Below are positions 61,303 through 64,000 of a stretch of 64,000 nucleotides of DNA, in pieces. A program made the position numbers and the translations under genes. Origin of the DNA: Carallia brachiata. Lineage: Eukaryota; Streptophyta; Magnoliopsida; Malpighiales; Rhizophoraceae. Numbering within the stretch: the first letter of the stretch is position 1; every line of letters begins with the position of its first letter. Below the pieces are notes generated by a model. The model was not told where the DNA came from. It did not search any database and worked only from the letters and a program-made list of their open reading frames with translations. The stretch spans positions 4,478,395 to 4,542,394 of the forward strand of contig JADCRB010000069.1 of the NCBI GenBank assembly GCA_021464245.1, in the 5' to 3' direction.

Positions 61303-64000
61303 ATGAAGTCTGCAAATGATACTTTTTTGCGGTTTAGCAAAAGCATGGGAAGGGGAGTCCCTTTTCTGCTGGCTTCTATAGGCCTAACCGCCATATTCAG
61401 CCTGTTCCTTCTCGATTCTCCAAACCCTTTTACGTTCAGACTGATGCATGATGGTCCTGATCAAAAGCTCATCATGATCAACCATCAAAAGGGTATACTT
61501 TTTTAAGAATGCTGAGGCCCATATGTCTATTGTTTTTGTTTTTTGTTTTTTTTTTTGTTTTTTGTGATGATTGCATGATCAGTGAGTTGTTGTGGTGTTT
61601 GGTGTTTGTAGAGGAAGAGAATTGTGACCTATTTAAGGGTCGTTGGATACCAGACACTAACAAAGAGCATCAATATTATACGAATTCAAGTTGTGCAACA
61701 ATTCCAGACTCAAAGAACTGTTTCAGGCATGGGAGAAAAGACAGAGACTTCCTTAATTGGAGATGGAAACCGGACAAATGTGACCTTCCAAGGTTTGATC
61801 CCAAGGCTTTCTTGGGAATTCTCAGAGGAAAGACTCTTGCATTCATTGGCGACTCTGTTGCTAGGAATCACCTGGAATCACTACTTTGCCTGCTTTCAAA
61901 GGTCAGTACTGCAGTTTTCTTTCATAGCTCTTGATATCAGATCAGAATGAAACACTTGCATCCTGGCGTTTTTTGGTTGAATTTTGGTTTTTTTACACTT
62001 ATTTGGCTGTGTTTCACATGCTTTTAAGGATATACTTAGCGTCTATTAAGGAGTAATTCCTGTACTAGAAGCCACTGGAACATCAGTGGCATTGCATTCT
62101 GCACTTTGCTCTTTCGAAAAGGACGCGCATTAAAGTGGGGCAGACAAGTTATGTGTTGTAAACATGAAGCTAATCTTTACTTTTTATTTTTACTACTCCA
62201 TTAGATGCAAGCAGCCAAGCTAGTGATTAGTCACGATTTTGGATGATGCACATTGTTAAAGTGTCAGCTTTTTTTTTTTTTTTGGAAAAAAAAAAAAAAC
62301 ATTTAGCTGCCTTCAACTGTGCACTTGGTGAGAAGATTAAATTCTTTATCACCAAGCGGCAGCCTTGGCCCCAAGTAGATGAAGGCTAATAAATAAGCCT
62401 TCGTAGAAGCAGTTCGTGCAGAAGAGTATGTACAGTGTAATTGGGATTTTGAATAGCGAGGTACGATGAGGGCATCTTGTAAATCTTCTGTTATTTCGTA
62501 GTGAAATATAATTTGATCGGTTCTCCCGTGTACGTAAGTTAATAGCCGAACCACATACATTGTTGAATTTTTTAGTTTTGAACTTTTTGTTATTTTTACC
62601 ACAAATTATTATTATTTAGCCTAAATAATCAGTTTATATCTTAGGGTCTAGTGGGTCTAATTCTTAACACATGTAAACATGTTACAGAGAAATCACATCT
62701 ATTTATAGGATATGGAAAACAGAAATGGCTTCCATAATTTTTTGTTTTGGTTGAAATATGCTTGATTTATTCGAGATTCAGGCACTTTTTTCCTTGATAG
62801 TTGATACAGTTCTTAGCTGCCAAAGCCAGGGGTAGCAGTTGAAGTGTGTCTGTAAGAAGTTAACTTGCTGTTTTGCATCAAGCAGGTGTCGTAATTAGGA
62901 TGACATGATTGCTCCTACTTTGGCTGGAATGGCCACGAACCCCACTCGTCCTGTACAGTCTCTGTTCCTTGTGGCCCGCCAGGCCCTATGTCACGGGACA
63001 TTGTCACATGAAAGAGCACAAACAAAAGTACATGCAAGGACCAAAAAATAAAAAAATAAAAATAAAAGCACATGTAAAACAGTGAAATTTTTTTGCTCGT
63101 CGTCGTCAAGGAATTATAACCATTTTAATCTTAAATTTTTATGAATTATTTTAATTGAGTGTTCAATTTTTTATTTTTTTGATTAAATTTTATATTTTTT
63201 AGATTGTTTATAATCAAATCATTTCTATTAATAATTATCAGTCAAACCATTAAAAATATATTTTGATCAAATAAATATTAATAAAAAAAAGTATAAATGT
63301 TGCTTCTTTTACATTTCTTTATTTTAGCATTTTAAAAAAATAATTAAATTTATGTATTTAAGATTTTTTTAATTTACTTTTGATTAGTTAAAAGTACATT
63401 TTAAACAATTTGATTGACAATTATTAATAGAAAGGATTCGTTTGTAAAAGATCTAAAGGTATAGAATTCTATTGAAAAAGTTGAAAAGTTTAAAATTCAA
63501 TTAAAAAAATTTATAAAAATTTAAGATTAAAATAGTTGTTATCCCTTTTCTCGCTAGAAACTATGTCTTGTCACTTGTAAACCTATCAAGCCTGATGATG
63601 AACATTTTGGATCACGACTGATGTTGTTTTCGAGTCAAAGGTGCCTGGAATGGATCTCCACTGCCTGAGCCCCCCAAAAAATATGAATCCTGAAAAGTTT
63701 GTGTTTGATTCAATCTGACATACTGGTCAATTTTGCAGGAGGAAATTCCAACAGATGTTTACAAGGATTCTGAGGACAGGAACCGGATATGGTACTTTCC
63801 TCACCATGACTTCACCCTCAAGAACCTCTGGACTAAATTTCTGATAGCTGGCGAGGAGAGAATGGTCAACGGTTCGGCATCCAGTATGTATGACTTGTAT
63901 CTTGACAAGTTTGATGGGAACTGGACCAGAGACCTCCACACCCTGGACTATGCTGTTATCTCCGGGGCTACTTGGTTCTTCAGACCGGTATACTTGCACA
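61303..64000 (+). CDS. TBL: TBL-family polysaccharide O-acetyltransferase, 3' end outside window
   Basis: Exons 61303-61492, 61612-61901 and 63739 to the window end; phases 1 and 0, all GT-AG. The protein is type II: short N-tail, one membrane anchor (VPFLLASIGLTAIFSLFLL, about residues 19-37), then the TBL domain from CDLFKGRW (68-75) with conserved cysteines, NWRWKPDKCDLPRFD (112-126) and the GDS motif (FIGDSVARN, 141-149). Exon 3 continues with NLWTKFLIAGEE and ISGATWFFRP. The DxxH motif expected near the C-terminus lies beyond the window. TBL proteins O-acetylate wall polysaccharides in the Golgi. The sequence looks closest to the TBL19-22/TBL27 clade, which includes the xyloglucan acetyltransferases AXY4 and AXY4L/TBL22, but exact assignment is uncertain. 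Intron 2 is long (1837 bp) and holds repeat debris. Confidence 0.92.
62370..62620 (+). mobile_element. LTR-retrotransposon terminal fragment in TBL intron 2
   Basis: Phrases in order resemble the 3' part of plant Copia-type LTRs: 'atcttgtaaatcttctg', then 'tagtgaaata', then 'tctcccgtgtacgta', then 'gccgaaccac', then a T-rich end. No internal domain or second LTR was seen, so it is a scrap or decayed solo LTR. Based on remembered LTR phrasing, not a search. Confidence 0.45.
63118..63545. mobile_element. Inverted-repeat element in TBL intron 2
   Basis: The left arm (AACCATTTTAATCTTAAA...) and the reverse complement of the right arm (AACTATTTTAATCTTAAA...) match over about 160 bp, including 'tttctattaataatt'. 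Similar in wording to the element at 24005-24305. Target duplication not resolved. Confidence 0.65.

Noticed and set aside
62303..62602. 99-codon minus-strand frame inside the TBL intron
   Set aside because: It lies over LTR-like sequence read from the plus strand and has no family signal.

Overview
This window is nuclear DNA of a flowering plant, almost certainly a rosid-type eudicot. The evidence is low overall GC with long AT-rich spacers, GT-AG introns, many microsatellites and MITE-type transposons, and plant-only gene families. I cannot name the species from sequence alone. No rRNA, tRNA, CRISPR or bacterial feature was seen. Coordinates of spliced genes were built by hand from splice signals and reading phase.

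Layout. 0.4-7 kb is a patchwork of direct and inverted partial duplications. It carries a repeated short coding block starting MSTSK and, antisense to it, two copies of a C3HC4 RING sequence, one readable and one broken. One block has a foldback MITE at its edge, and the sister block looks like the empty site. 7.9-9.7 kb is a probable non-autonomous MULE carrying a GC-rich gene-like segment (Pack-MULE-like). 9.8-10.6 kb is an unexplained GC/CT-rich island. 11.5-13.5 kb (minus) and 24.5-26.2 kb (plus) are a divergent pair of F-box/DUF295 genes. Each is broken by a different small indel, and each shows the intact state of the other's lesion. Between them lie a GASA gene with a long proline-rich insert (17.2-18.2 kb) and several MITEs, including one with a perfect 9-bp target-site duplication and three Tourist-like copies.

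26.8-29.1 kb holds an intact four-exon CSLC4-type xyloglucan glucan synthase (666 aa). 29-42.6 kb is almost gene-free, apart from a fragment of a DRT100-like LRR gene at 36 kb. 42.6-58.4 kb is a direct tandem duplication of a SUO-like gene (BAH domain, TFIIS N-terminal domain, multiple EAR-like DLN motifs). Copy A (43.3-49.0 kb) has two apparent 1-base deletions and an exon-1 frame problem. Copy B (51.7-57.7 kb) has a single apparent 1-base deletion that would cut the protein to about 698 aa. 59.3-59.8 kb is another foldback MITE with a perfect 9-bp target duplication. From 61.3 kb to the window edge is the 5' part of a TBL-family polysaccharide O-acetyltransferase whose large intron contains an LTR scrap and an inverted-repeat element.

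How the genes relate: CSLC4 makes the xyloglucan glucan backbone in the Golgi, and TBL-family proteins O-acetylate wall polysaccharides there, including xyloglucan in the AXY4/AXY4L case. From memory, Arabidopsis CSLC4 (At3g28180) and AXY4L/TBL22 (At3g28150) are also close neighbours, so this looks like retained ancestral linkage. SUO is known as a nuclear factor in microRNA-guided translational repression. I found no convincing wholly new multi-gene system. The most informative material is the set of duplications and paired lesions, and the two tandem SUO copies with their frame breaks.
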